Source: Symmachiella macrocystis (GTDB taxonomy: Bacteria > Planctomycetota > Planctomycetia > Planctomycetales > Planctomycetaceae). Taken from it: 64,000 bases of DNA. The notes below the pieces were generated by a model. The model saw only the letters and a program-made list of their open reading frames with translations. It was not told the DNA's origin and searched no databases. Location of the stretch: positions 1,963,980-2,027,979 of the forward strand of contig NZ_SJPP01000001.1 of the NCBI RefSeq assembly GCF_007860075.1, given 5' to 3'. Below are positions 17,855 to 26,909 of this stretch, in pieces. Every line of letters starts with the position of its first letter. Within the stretch, counting starts at the first letter, position 1. The position numbers and the translations under genes are program-made.

Positions 17855-18769
17855 TTAGTCGTGACTTTCGTCATGCTCGGAGGGAGCCATGAATTGAGCT
17901 GCCGCAGGCAAGACGCGAATATCCACCGGGGTCATTCCGGCTGGATCACCGTCGATTTGTACCGGAACTGCGACGTCGGATTCCACATGAATCCGCGTTG
18001 CCCGCACTGTGCGTATGTCCGCCAACGACTCATGTGTACCTCGCATTACCTTATAAAAGTACCGCAACATTTGGAACGTCGAGCCACGCTCAAAAAATAG
18101 CACCTCCAGCTTTCCATCGTCGTCACGAGCCGACTGAGCCGGTTGGATTCCTAAGGCATACGCATTGATGTTAACAACCATTACCAGTTTCGCCGTATAC
18201 GTTTGCGGATCGTCGTCGAGTCGGATTCGCAAATCGGGATATTGGTAACTACGTAAAGAATCCCAAATTGGTTTGAGATAACTTGCCCGCCGAACGTGCC
18301 CCGTACGAATTGCGTCCAGCCGATGCACCACATCCGCGTCGAAACCGATGCTGGCCATCAAGGAAAAACGCCGCTCGCCCACGCTGGCCAAGTCCACAAT
18401 GCGCACATGACCGGCGGCGATAATCTCCCCGACGGAGCGTCCGCAGCGAGGGATTCCCAGGTAGCGGGCCAGCAAATTCTCGGTGCCCAGCGGTAAAATC
18501 GAGATCGGACACCCGGGATATCGATGCAGAACGTCGCCCACCGTCCCATCCCCGCCAGCCGCGACGATGCACCGCAAACGGCTTTTTAGCTTCGGGTTTG
18601 TCAAAACACGGCTAAGGCGGTCGCGGTTTTTAAACAGCAGTGGCCGCAGCCCCTGTTCGCGCAATGAGTCAACAAGCAGACCGACCTGTTCGCGCTGGGC
18701 GCCGGACCCCGCTTTGGGATTTGCCTGAATCGCCACCCACTCAGCGGCCGTTTTGCGTGTTTGTGGCAT
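17855..18769 (-). CDS. Diacylglycerol kinase-family lipid kinase
   Basis: This 304-aa protein has the GGDGT nucleotide-binding motif (in [11 protein letters not shown]), the [15 protein letters not shown] block that follows it in the DAGK catalytic domain, and NPKAGSG near the N-terminus. The family phosphorylates diacylglycerol, sphingoid bases or similar lipids at the cytoplasmic membrane surface (YegS/BmrU type). Its substrate cannot be set from sequence. It is 29 bp upstream of kdsA on the same strand, so envelope lipid work is plausible. Confidence 0.9.
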   Translation of the reverse strand: MPQTRKTAAEWVAIQANPKAGSGAQREQVGLLVDSLREQGLRPLLFKNRDRLSRVLTNPKLKSRLRCIVAAGGDGTVGDVLHRYPGCPISILPLGTENLLARYLGIPRCGRSVGEIIAAGHVRIVDLASVGERRFSLMASIGFDADVVHRLDAIRTGHVRRASYLKPIWDSLRSYQYPDLRIRLDDDPQTYTAKLVMVVNINAYALGIQPAQSARDDDGKLEVLFFERGSTFQMLRYFYKVMRGTHESLADIRTVRATRIHVESDVAVPVQIDGDPAGMTPVDIRVLPAAAQFMAPSEHDESHD

Positions 18770-18900
18770 GAGACGATTCGTTTAGGGGGGGAAGGGACTG
18801 TGCAATCGATATTTTCCCACCCAGCGATGCCGGGTTGTGATGGGAAAACGTAGGAATCGCCTGCCTGATTTTGGAACTTGTCGGCAGGGTCATTTCCTAT

Positions 18901-20085
18901 TCACCCTATTGGACGATGTTCCTCGCGCAATGTCACGCGCTCTACGGCCGCGTGGTCAATATTCACGCCCAATCCTGCCCCGATGAGCGCCGGGGCGCGG
19001 CCCCCGCTTTTGAAAGTCAGGTCTTCGACAGTCAGCCGTTCCTTGACGAGGTGGCGGTCGTAACTCCCTTCGACCCAACGAATACCGCCAATTGAAGCCG
19101 CAAAATGCCTTCCGGCAGCGGAGAGGATTCCGGTTTCTCCCACTTGGCATCCCAATTGATACCCCAGCCCCGCGTTGTGGGCCAACGCCGCCAATTTTAT
19201 GGAGTTGATATAACCGCCACACTTGGAGAGGCGCAGGTTGAACAGATCGCAGGTGCCCCGTTCGATAGCGCGGTGTCCGTCGTCTAAACCGCACAGCGAT
19301 TCGTCCAACATGATCGGCACATCGATTCGTGGGCGGATCTCAGCCAGACCGTCGACGGCGGCGTGTGGGACGGGTTGCTCGACACTGCTAATACCATACG
19401 GCAACAACGGTCGTAGTTTGTCCTCTAGATTTTCACAGGTCCAGGCTTCGTTGGCATCGATTCGTAGATCGCGGTCCGGTCCAAACACGCGCCGCATCAA
19501 GGCGACGGCAGCCGGGTCGTTGGCTCCGTCCATGCCGACTTTCAATTTGATGTCGGGAAAACCGTACAGGCGCATGGCGGCCGCCCGAATTGTTTTTTTA
19601 ATCCCCCCCATCGCGGTGATCACGCCGCTATAGCGGACCTCGTCGCGCGCTTCGCGGATCGGCATCGCTTCGGGAACCAGCGCAGTAACTTTCGACAATG
19701 GAGTCTCCGTCGCGCGGCCGACTGCGTCGAGGATGCTCAACTCGACCGCGCAGCGGACCGAATGCCCGAAGCAATCGCGTTGCCCGCTGGCGGAGCTGCC
19801 GGCCAATTTCATCCGCTCGCAGAGTGGAACCACGTCGGCGAGGCTGTCGAAATCATCCGCGAGTTGCGACCGCCAGTCCGTCTCCGAGAATTGGCTCAGG
19901 GCTGTTTCGATCGTTTCGCCGGTGACATAGGGGCGCGGTAGTCCTTCGCCCCAACCGATACTGCCGTCATCGAGACGGCAGCTGACGACGAGCGTGTCGT
20001 TTTCGCTACGAACGTGCGAGGCGTGTTCGATCTTCTTTTTCAGCGGAATGCGAACGTGACGGGCGATCAATTCAACAATGCGCAT
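18901..20085 (-). CDS. Enolase-superfamily epimerase (dipeptide epimerase / MLE-like)
   Basis: This 394-aa protein has the two-domain enolase-superfamily layout. Visible motifs are the K-x-K catalytic lysine pair (PDIKLKVGM), metal ligands in DLRIDANEAW, then SVEQPVP and IMLDES, and a final NLRLSKCGG region. This pattern fits muconate-lactonizing-type enzymes, in particular L-Ala-D/L-Glu epimerases that recycle peptidoglycan peptides, but other cycloisomerases are possible. I chose ATG 20085; the frame extends nine codons to a TTG. It lies 31 bp after the squalene-repeat gene on the same strand. Confidence 0.82.
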   Translation of the reverse strand: MRIVELIARHVRIPLKKKIEHASHVRSENDTLVVSCRLDDGSIGWGEGLPRPYVTGETIETALSQFSETDWRSQLADDFDSLADVVPLCERMKLAGSSASGQRDCFGHSVRCAVELSILDAVGRATETPLSKVTALVPEAMPIREARDEVRYSGVITAMGGIKKTIRAAAMRLYGFPDIKLKVGMDGANDPAAVALMRRVFGPDRDLRIDANEAWTCENLEDKLRPLLPYGISSVEQPVPHAAVDGLAEIRPRIDVPIMLDESLCGLDDGHRAIERGTCDLFNLRLSKCGGYINSIKLAALAHNAGLGYQLGCQVGETGILSAAGRHFAASIGGIRWVEGSYDRHLVKERLTVEDLTFKSGGRAPALIGAGLGVNIDHAAVERVTLREEHRPIG

Positions 20086-20116
20086 GACGAAAATCGGTCC
20101 CGTGCTCTGCAACCGC

Positions 20117-21283
20117 CTACTTGACCGGCTGAGGCTGGCAATAGCTTAAAGCCAACAGCGAATAAGCGGTCGCCAGATTCGGGTCCCCTTCGTACCACCG
20201 CGGCGTGGAATTCAACCAACTCCCGTTTTCGAGTTGCCGTTGCATCAATATCTCGGCCAACTCCTTACGCCAATCATGCTTGCCGCCATCTTTGTCTTCC
20301 AGCATCTGCAGATCTAGAACGTCAAGCGTCTTGGCGAACGTGTGGTAGTAATAGTACACGCCCATTTGTTTCATGCCGGGGTTTTCGGAGACCGTATAGT
20401 GGTCTGTAATCCATTGCAGCGCGGCTTTGACGCGTTTGTCTTCCGCATCCAACCCGGCGTACACCATGCTCTTGAGCCCGGCGTAGGTCATGCTGCCGTA
20501 AGAACGCAGTCCCCCGTTGGGATCGACGCCCGCTTGCGAACTGCCACCGGCGGCAATTGTGTAATAAAAACCGCCGTCATTGACCTTCGATGCAAACTTC
20601 GTTGTGTTGTATTGCGACTCCAGATTCTGGCACCGCGAAACAAACAGCAACGCTTTTTGGATGTTGGGATCATCTTCGCCGGCGCCAGTGGTTTTTAATG
20701 CTTCCATAAAAAACTGCGTGTTCGATAGGTCCGGCCGTTCGTGGCTGCCGTAACCGGCGCCACCAAAGCCATCGTCCGATTTCGTTAAGCCTTCGTCTTC
20801 GTCCCATTGCAGACCGCGGAGGAATTTTGCGGCTCCGGCCAACGTCTTGTCATAGCGTCCATCGGCATTGGCTGCATCAAATGCTAATACGCAGATGCTG
20901 GTTTCATAATTGCGGTGGTTCGACTGATCGAAATAGATTCCGCCATCCTTTTGAATGAAACCTTCCAAATTTTTCAGTGCTTTGGCGACCATCGGATCAT
21001 CGGCCGGCACGTCGCTGCGTAATAGCGACGTTGTGACCATTGCAGTAATGCCTGTTGCCATCGGCGAGGTCCAACTGCCATCATTTGCCTGACTGGCGCG
21101 GAGGAATTCCGCGGCCTGTGCGCGTGATTTTTTCAGTGCGTCGAGTTGGGGGCCGACCATTTTGGCAGCAGGACCCTCCTCGGCGGCGACGGCGGTTGCC
21201 ATCGTGACAAATGGTACCAACAAAACAGCGCAGGCGACCAAAACGGCTGAAACGTATGTGTTGAGCTTCACAATCGGCCTCAT
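20117..21283 (-). CDS. Secreted protein with squalene cyclase/prenyltransferase repeats
   Basis: This 388-aa protein has a signal peptide (cleaved near residue 34, TAVAAEEG) and an alpha/alpha-barrel of repeats such as [40 protein letters not shown] and [20 protein letters not shown]. These QW-like repeats are shared by squalene cyclases and prenyltransferase beta subunits. The DxDD catalytic motif is not seen, so cyclase activity is doubtful; planctomycetes have many exported relatives of unknown role. It sits between groES upstream and the epimerase gene downstream on the same strand, with 51-bp and 31-bp gaps. Confidence 0.85.
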   Translation of the reverse strand: MRPIVKLNTYVSAVLVACAVLLVPFVTMATAVAAEEGPAAKMVGPQLDALKKSRAQAAEFLRASQANDGSWTSPMATGITAMVTTSLLRSDVPADDPMVAKALKNLEGFIQKDGGIYFDQSNHRNYETSICVLAFDAANADGRYDKTLAGAAKFLRGLQWDEDEGLTKSDDGFGGAGYGSHERPDLSNTQFFMEALKTTGAGEDDPNIQKALLFVSRCQNLESQYNTTKFASKVNDGGFYYTIAAGGSSQAGVDPNGGLRSYGSMTYAGLKSMVYAGLDAEDKRVKAALQWITDHYTVSENPGMKQMGVYYYYHTFAKTLDVLDLQMLEDKDGGKHDWRKELAEILMQRQLENGSWLNSTPRWYEGDPNLATAYSLLALSYCQPQPVK

Positions 21284-21333
21284 TTTCTTGACTGAGCGAC
21301 TTGATAGCGAAAATCACATCCCCTTGAACGCGA

Positions 21334-21621
21334 TTAGGAAATCACGGCCAGGATGTCTGATTCATTCATGATCAATAGCTCTTGCCCGTCGACGGAAACC
21401 TCCGTACCGGCATAGCTGGAAAACATCACACGGTCTCCTTCGCTGACCTGCGGGTCGGCGCGGCTCCCATTTTTCAATAGAACTCCGTCTCCCACACTGA
21501 GAATGCGGCCCTCCGCCGGTTTCTGTTGCGCACTGTCCGGCAAAACGATACCACCGCTGGTGATTGCTTCGGCATCCAACCGTTTGACAACCACCTTGTC
21601 TCCCAAGGGAACAACCTTCAT
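21334..21621 (-). CDS. groES: GroES-type co-chaperonin, not adjacent to groEL
   Basis: At 95 aa it has the full-length GroES fold: MKVVPLGDKVVVKR at the start, the mobile loop SGGIVLPDSAQQKPAEG that docks on GroEL, the roof region, and the C-terminal ESDILAVI. It caps the GroEL chamber during ATP-driven folding. ATG follows GGAGA at nine bases. There is no groEL next to it, so it is either one of several groES copies or a separately placed one. It may be cotranscribed with the squalene-repeat gene. Confidence 0.95.
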   Translation of the reverse strand: MKVVPLGDKVVVKRLDAEAITSGGIVLPDSAQQKPAEGRILSVGDGVLLKNGSRADPQVSEGDRVMFSSYAGTEVSVDGQELLIMNESDILAVIS

Positions 21622-21880
21622 ACGAATATTTCTCCTCGAACGAACTCTTTAAAGTTCGCGGCCATGAGTAACTCGGCTCTGCGTCGATTCCAGTCGTTGA
21701 TTCCGAGCCACGTGTATATGTTTAACTGTAATGGTCCATACGTCTCAAGGCTAGCCCCTACCTGAGTTGAGTCAGCAGAATACCGTCAGCCCAACCCAAC
21801 CGGCACGCCGGGAATCGCCGCAACCGCATATCATGAAAACTGTTGCGAATCACGTCCCAATCGACGAATTCCAGGTGTTT

Positions 21881-22108
21881 CTAATCCCACTGGACAGGAT
21901 GAATCACTCCCACCGCCAACAATCCTCCCAGGACGATGCCAAAAATCAACAGTCCCCGCAACACCCAGGCTCCCCCTGTCTCGCCAAAACGACGGATCAA
22001 GCGTTGCCCTTTGGGAGTCTGCTCCAAGAACCAGCGGTGGTGATATAAGCCGGCAGCGCAACTCAACACGATCGCCGTTCCCATAAAAATCTGGTCGTTC
22101 GGGGGCAT
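21881..22108 (-). CDS. Small two-helix membrane protein
   Basis: This 75-aa protein has one hydrophobic segment at about 8-22 and a longer one at about 49-68, joined by a basic loop (HHRWFLEQTPKGQRLIRRFG). It should sit in the inner membrane as a hairpin. The hydrophobic pattern is the reason for calling it real; a longer frame on the same strand through this region looks like random sequence. No Shine-Dalgarno is evident. No function is recognised. It is 90 bp downstream of the M28 peptidase gene. Confidence 0.6.
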   Translation of the reverse strand: MPPNDQIFMGTAIVLSCAAGLYHHRWFLEQTPKGQRLIRRFGETGGAWVLRGLLIFGIVLGGLLAVGVIHPVQWD

Positions 22109-22198
22109 CGTTGTTATTGGTCGTTACGTTTGAGAATTTGGATGCGACGCCGAATGATCGCGATAGTGCCTGCGGGACCCGCATTTGTATTATGAGCG

Positions 22199-23170
22199 TT
22201 ATTTGGCCGGCGGTTGGGCAACCGGATAGGTCCGTAGCCAATGTAACAAGACTTTGGCAACCTTCGCCAGGCTCTTACCGGAGCAGGAGTTGGGAACGTC
22301 CCGCGTGGTATGCCAATATGGGTAATCGAAGTCGATGATGTCGCACGTCGGGATTTTGGCGATTTCGTTCAGCGGGAGATGATCGTCGCGAACCTCGTGT
22401 TTGGCACGGGGCACAAATTCGTCGACTCCCACCTGCTCCGCTGACTTCCAGATGCTTTTTGTCACGTTTGGGGCATATTTGAGGCTATTCTTCTCGACAT
22501 AAATACGCAGATTCCGATCGGCCACCATGTCGACCAAAACTCCTGCGGTATAACGCTCTTCGACGGGATGGTCGCGATAGTTTTCGGCGAAGTACGTCGA
22601 TCCCAGAAAGTATTCACCGCGATTTCCGTAGACCAATTCCTCGCCGTCGAAAATCACGAAATCGACACCGCATGTCGCGGGGAGATTTTTCATGTGATGT
22701 GCTAATTCCATGAACAACGCCACTCCACTGGCGCCATCGTTTGCACCCAAAAACACTCCTTGCTGACGTTGATTGGCATCACGATCACGATCCGGCAGCG
22801 GGCGGGTATCGTAATGACACCCCAAGAGCACGCGTTCTTTGACCTGCGGATTCCAGGAGATGATGATGTTATTCATCCGCACGGGATTGCCGGTCAGCGG
22901 ATGCCGGACATCAAACGGCTGATACTTCACCTCGCAATCGAATGCGGCAAAGTGTTTGCCAATCAACTGCTGTTGCCGCATCATGCCCCGCGAGCCGCTG
23001 ATCCGTGGACCGATGCGGCAGATTTGCGCGAGATACCCAAAGGCCCGTTTGGCATCCGGATGCGCCCCCTCTGCCGCTCGGACTGGAGCGCAGAATGTCC
23101 CGACCAGGATCGCCGCAATAATAACGGCTACAATCCTGGTTGCTCGGCAATTCCAATGAGCACAATTCAT
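22199..23170 (-). CDS. M28-family peptidase / glutaminyl-peptide cyclotransferase-like
   Basis: The 323-aa product from ATG 23170 has a signal peptide (cleaved near VRAAEG) and an M28 zinc-hydrolase core: GCHYDTRP (first metal His/Asp), LGANDGASGVALFMELA, FDGEE and a late DFDYPYWHT His. The Trp-rich tail and single-domain size resemble secreted glutaminyl cyclases, which convert N-terminal Gln to pyroglutamate. An aminopeptidase role is also possible. The open frame runs 14 codons further upstream, but the signal peptide starts best here. It is 195 bp beyond the RimK/aspartoacylase operon on the same strand. Confidence 0.85.
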   Translation of the reverse strand: MNCAHWNCRATRIVAVIIAAILVGTFCAPVRAAEGAHPDAKRAFGYLAQICRIGPRISGSRGMMRQQQLIGKHFAAFDCEVKYQPFDVRHPLTGNPVRMNNIIISWNPQVKERVLLGCHYDTRPLPDRDRDANQRQQGVFLGANDGASGVALFMELAHHMKNLPATCGVDFVIFDGEELVYGNRGEYFLGSTYFAENYRDHPVEERYTAGVLVDMVADRNLRIYVEKNSLKYAPNVTKSIWKSAEQVGVDEFVPRAKHEVRDDHLPLNEIAKIPTCDIIDFDYPYWHTTRDVPNSCSGKSLAKVAKVLLHWLRTYPVAQPPAK

Positions 23171-23364
23171 GAGTACCAACGGCTCCTGGTAAAATGGGTA
23201 ACGGCGGCGCATTTATCAAATGTAGAGTCCCTTTCGCCCAACGGCAAGCAAGGTCAATCCAATGCCGCTCTGACCGGTCAGGACACGATCATTGTACGCG
23301 AACAATCAACGAAACCGCTCAGTTGCGTGTCGTTTTTTGTGATTTTCCCGTCTGGTGCGCCCGG

Positions 23365-24456
23365 TCAGCCTTTTTTGTTCGGTTTTCCCGGCTCAACAAC
23401 GAGCACATTGGAGGAAAGTTCTTCGACGACTTGTTCTTCCAGGCCATCTTCCTCGCGGCGCATGCGGCGCATTTTCGAAGGTTTCGTCCCTTTGGGGAGC
23501 TTGCCGAGATTGCAGACCGGCTCACCGGGACTTGTGGCGGGTAAGGTGGTCATTCCGATGACCACGGAGTCGAACGGCGCATGGAGCATGCTCCGCTCGC
23601 GGCCCAACAGTGTCGTATTCGTTGCCAACGGTTGGCCTTCGGCGATGATGTCGCCCGGTTTCACGTGGAATTGTAAAAAGCCGCCGCGTTCAGCCCGGAT
23701 CCATTTGGATTTCTCTACAATTACTTGGTAATCGGGACTGACGGGTTCGCCGTCGATCATTTCCAAATTGTGCAACACGTTTTTGATGCCCCGAACTGCA
23801 GACTCAACGATTCCCGGTTCGACCTTCCAGACCTCCCCACCTTCCATGATGATCGAGGGGCAACCAGCCAGGCAGGCTTCGCGGCGAAATGCCCCTGGTG
23901 GTCCAACGCCATTCATAATGATTTCCGAACCGAATGCCACAGCCAGCCGCCGCACTTCAGGATCGGACAAATCGCCCCGCACGTTGGGATAGTTGGTGCG
24001 GCGGACGGACGCAGTATGCAGGTCGATTCCGTAATCGCAACGGGAGACGATTTCCTCGAAAATCGTGCGGGCCATGCGCCCGGCAAGGCTGCCCGATTCG
24101 CTGCCGGGAAAGGAACGATTCAAGTCACGACGGTCGGGAAGATACCGGGAATGCCGGTCGAAGGCGAGCAAGTTCAAGACCGGCACGAAAATTATAGAGC
24201 CGCGAAGCAGTTCGAAATCGGGATCTTGGATCAATTGCCGAACGGCCCCTGTGCCGTTGATTTCATCGCCATGCAGCGCCGCTGTGACAAACACCACCGG
24301 ACCGTCTTGTTTGGCGCGGCGAATGTGAATTGGAATCCGGACGGACATGCTGCTGTAGCTTTCGCTAACAGTCAGCTTGACGTCGCGGGAGGCGCCGAAG
24401 GGAATGGACTCGCCGTTCCAATCGTCAATTGGCTTTCGAACACGGGGTTTCTTCAT
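23365..24456 (-). CDS. Succinylglutamate desuccinylase/aspartoacylase-family hydrolase
   Basis: Starting at ATG 24456 the product is 363 aa. AALHGDEINGTG carries the zinc His and Glu of M14-like aspartoacylases; YGIDLHTA supplies the second His. NRSFPG and MEGGE follow, the latter giving the catalytic Glu. Family members hydrolyse N-acyl amino acids or carboxypeptidase-like substrates. A basic tail (KPSKMRRMRREED) is unusual. It begins within ten bases of the RimK-like stop and is the third gene of an operon with a RimK-like ligase and a retropepsin-like protein, suggesting it trims what the ligase adds. Confidence 0.85.
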   Translation of the reverse strand: MKKPRVRKPIDDWNGESIPFGASRDVKLTVSESYSSMSVRIPIHIRRAKQDGPVVFVTAALHGDEINGTGAVRQLIQDPDFELLRGSIIFVPVLNLLAFDRHSRYLPDRRDLNRSFPGSESGSLAGRMARTIFEEIVSRCDYGIDLHTASVRRTNYPNVRGDLSDPEVRRLAVAFGSEIIMNGVGPPGAFRREACLAGCPSIIMEGGEVWKVEPGIVESAVRGIKNVLHNLEMIDGEPVSPDYQVIVEKSKWIRAERGGFLQFHVKPGDIIAEGQPLATNTTLLGRERSMLHAPFDSVVIGMTTLPATSPGEPVCNLGKLPKGTKPSKMRRMRREEDGLEEQVVEELSSNVLVVEPGKPNKKG

Positions 24457-24463
24457 ATCGGCA

Positions 24464-25714
24464 TTAATCTTTTTCTGCCTTCGTGGATGTGGTTTCGACT
24501 CCATCCGCTGCGCCCTGTACTTCTTCGGCAACCGGAAGTTCTGGTAACACGCGCACCTTCTGCCGACGTTTGCGGTTTGTCTTGCGCGGAATGAGGTCGC
24601 GCATCAACTCCAACTTGCCAAAGCACAACAACCGGTCACCCGCTTCTAAACAGCGATCGGAGCGCGGGTTGGGGATGACAGTCGTGCCCCGATGAAGCGT
24701 GAGTACATTGATATCCTTATCGCGCAGTCCCGATTCGCTTACCGTTTTTCCAATGTAATCCGACCCTTCGGGAACGTGAATTTCAGTCACGCCATACCCG
24801 CGACTGACCGTCAGTCGCTGTCGTAGATCGATCTCGGGAAAATCTACTTGGGCGGCGATGTAATCAATGATGGCTCCGGCGATATCCAGCTGCGTACAGC
24901 GTTCGATGCCTTCTAAACCGGGGGACGAATTGACCTCCATGATCTGCGGTCCATTCTTGCCTTCCAGCATATCGACACCGGCGACGCGGAGTCCCAAGAT
25001 CTGAGCGGCCCGCACGGCGGTTTCGCAATAGGTCTCATCGAGTTGCACCGACTCGGTGACCCCACCACGATGGACGTTGCTGCGAAATTCCTGCCCTTGC
25101 GCGACGCGGCGCATCGCTGCGACAACCCGGTCGCCCACGACAAACGCGCGAATGTCGCGGCCTTTGCTTTCGGCGACGAACTTTTGCACCAACACATTTT
25201 GTCGTTGGCTTTGCAGCAGTTCGATAATCGCTTCGGCCGACTTGACGGTTTCAGCCAGCAGCACGCCGATCCCCTGTGTTCCCTCCAACAGTTTGATGAC
25301 CACCGGCGCGCCGCCGATTCGTTCAATGGCCGGCAGCACGTCCTTCTTATCGCGCACAAACGTCGTTTGCGGCATGCCGATATGATGCCGACTCAGGATT
25401 TGCATGCTGCGCAATTTGTCGCGAGAGTTGGAAATCCCGGCCGACGAATTCGCGCTAAAGATGTCCATCTGTTCGAATTGCCGGACGACCGCCGTGCCGA
25501 AATATGTAATCGATGCGCCGATCCGTGGTAAGACCGCATCGTAATGCGAAAGCTGTTTTTGCCGAAAAAAGAGATCGGGATCCCCTTCGGCCAAGTCGAT
25601 GGCAAATTTCGTGGTGTTAAGAACTTTGACTTTATGTCCGCGTTGCTCAGCCGCCTCGCGTAAACGGCGCGTGCTGTAGCATTTCAAATTACAGGAGAGG
25701 ATCCCGAGTTTCAT
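24464..25714 (-). CDS. RimK-like ATP-grasp glutamate ligase fused to a TrkA-C-like domain
   Basis: The 416-aa protein has a RimK-type preATP-grasp domain (1-100), an ATP-grasp domain (about 100-290) with APVVIKLLEGTQGIGV, the KGRDIRAFVVGD loop and IMEVNSSPGLEGIE (metal ligands), and a C-terminal TrkA-C/RCK_C-like domain (about 303-375: GYGVTEIHVPEGSDYIGKTV...GDRLLCFG). RimK enzymes add glutamates to protein or small-molecule carboxylates. The RCK_C-type domain probably binds a ligand and controls the ligase; this is an inference. It overlaps the retropepsin-like gene by four bases (ATGA) and touches the aspartoacylase-like gene downstream. Confidence 0.9.
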   Translation of the reverse strand: MKLGILSCNLKCYSTRRLREAAEQRGHKVKVLNTTKFAIDLAEGDPDLFFRQKQLSHYDAVLPRIGASITYFGTAVVRQFEQMDIFSANSSAGISNSRDKLRSMQILSRHHIGMPQTTFVRDKKDVLPAIERIGGAPVVIKLLEGTQGIGVLLAETVKSAEAIIELLQSQRQNVLVQKFVAESKGRDIRAFVVGDRVVAAMRRVAQGQEFRSNVHRGGVTESVQLDETYCETAVRAAQILGLRVAGVDMLEGKNGPQIMEVNSSPGLEGIERCTQLDIAGAIIDYIAAQVDFPEIDLRQRLTVSRGYGVTEIHVPEGSDYIGKTVSESGLRDKDINVLTLHRGTTVIPNPRSDRCLEAGDRLLCFGKLELMRDLIPRKTNRKRRQKVRVLPELPVAEEVQGAADGVETTSTKAEKD

Positions 25715-26235
25715 TTTTTCTCCGATGTCGTGTGGTTCACAGCCGACTGCTGTTTCAATTTCGACTTCGATTTCAGTTTCTTTTTTCGCTTGGGCTGACC
25801 GCCGAAGTAGGAGTTGCCCGCATCCACCAGAAAGCGTCGCCGAAATGCTTCACGCCCTAACAACATGCGGAACCCCATTTCATCGCGATTAGCGAGCGTC
25901 AATTCCACCGGCCAACGGATGCCCAGTAATTCCACCTGTGTGACAATCATCGGCCGTAGTTGGGCTGCCCCGCTGGAGCTCCGCACTGTGCGATATTCGA
26001 GAATCTCCGCGGTTGCTTCTATAGTCCGCTTAGCAGTGCGCTGCAGAGGGTGAATTTTGAAACGGACCCATTTCACACCCTCTTTTTCAAATTCGTGCAA
26101 ATCAAACGCATGCAAAGAAGACGACCGCGCGCCTGTGTCGACTTTGGCCTTGATCTTTTTGATGCCCAAATCCGGTAGCCCGACCCATTCGCGCCAACCA
26201 ATGACGCGAAGTTCGGGTTTTGACTGTTTCGCCAT
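25711..26235 (-). CDS. RimB/retropepsin-like ATP-dependent zinc protease family protein (DUF785)
   Basis: This 174-aa protein has IGWREWVGLPDLGIKKIKAKVDTGARSSSLHA, in which DTGA (32-35) is the retropepsin-like active-site motif of the DUF785/RimB family, and ends with the family block GFRMLLGREAF. The C-terminal tail is very lysine-rich. Known relatives sit beside rimK genes and are thought to process polyglutamylated products. It is first in a three-gene operon with four-base overlap to the ligase. AAGG precedes the ATG at eight bases. Confidence 0.88.
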   Translation of the reverse strand: MAKQSKPELRVIGWREWVGLPDLGIKKIKAKVDTGARSSSLHAFDLHEFEKEGVKWVRFKIHPLQRTAKRTIEATAEILEYRTVRSSSGAAQLRPMIVTQVELLGIRWPVELTLANRDEMGFRMLLGREAFRRRFLVDAGNSYFGGQPKRKKKLKSKSKLKQQSAVNHTTSEKK

Positions 26236-26312
26236 ACTGACTACCTTGCCAAAATCCAGGTATTGGTTTTGATCGTCCCCGCTTGTAGAGGAAACGGTAG
26301 AAGGGGGGGGAA

Positions 26313-26525
26313 ATGCCTAATTCGTTGATCACAAGTTCGTTGATCAGAAGTTCGTATTGGAATTGGGTGCTACTCGCATTGTCCGTGCAGCTTCAAATCG
26401 ATTCGGCGGTTGCCAAAACAGAGACAATGCCACCGGTGCCCTCGTTACTAATATTTGACGATGTCCTCAGCGGACCAGAACAGAAAGAATGCGGGGCAGG
26501 CAACGGTCCATGCAGACATATTTGA
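26313..26525 (+). CDS. Possible small exported protein
   Basis: This 70-codon frame has a hydrophobic stretch (SYWNWVLLALSVQLQI) followed by small residues (SAVAKTE), which could be a signal peptide, and then a short Cys-containing tail. A G-run lies very close to the ATG. It lies in a 674-bp divergent spacer between the retropepsin-like gene and corA. Its first codons overlap a tandem repeat, so chance is a serious alternative. Confidence 0.25.
   Translation: MPNSLITSSLIRSSYWNWVLLALSVQLQIDSAVAKTETMPPVPSLLIFDDVLSGPEQKECGAGNGPCRHI
26321..26356. repeat. 15-bp tandem direct repeat
   Basis: TTCGTTGATCACAAG (26321-26335) is followed directly by TTCGTTGATCAGAAG (26336-26350) and then TTCGT, so two copies and the start of a third. 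It sits about 90 bp upstream of the retropepsin-like gene start, where repeated sites for a regulator could act. The rest of the 26236-26909 spacer shows only the possible small frame at 26313. Confidence 0.6.
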
Positions 26526-26909
26526 ACAGCACAACCATCGCCGAGGGAAACCGAAATGTGGCCATTTCCAGTTCATTCGTCGCAAGTTTCTCTCTGCTGT
26601 ATTTTAACTAGCCTTGGCTTGTTTAGTCTCTTATGGTATTCGGTTTAGCCCGAATTAGCCATCGAATCATGGCATGAGAAAATCGGACCACCGAATCGTG
26701 CACCACACATGCTCCCCAGATTTGAAAAACCGACTGACGGTCATCCATGATGGCAGACCGATTGAGCCACACGGTTTTCCCACCAGCAACCATTCAAAGA
26801 ATGACCCGTGCGCATCACGACTGGCAACTGCGTCCCATCAACCACTCGGTGCCCGGCCGATTGGGCGACCAATCCCCGCAGAACACAGCATTAGGAAGGT
26901 CAGCCGCCG

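Noticed and set aside
21831-22241. 136-codon minus-strand frame overlapping the small membrane protein
   Set aside because: Composition is random-like and it covers a better hydrophobic 75-aa frame.
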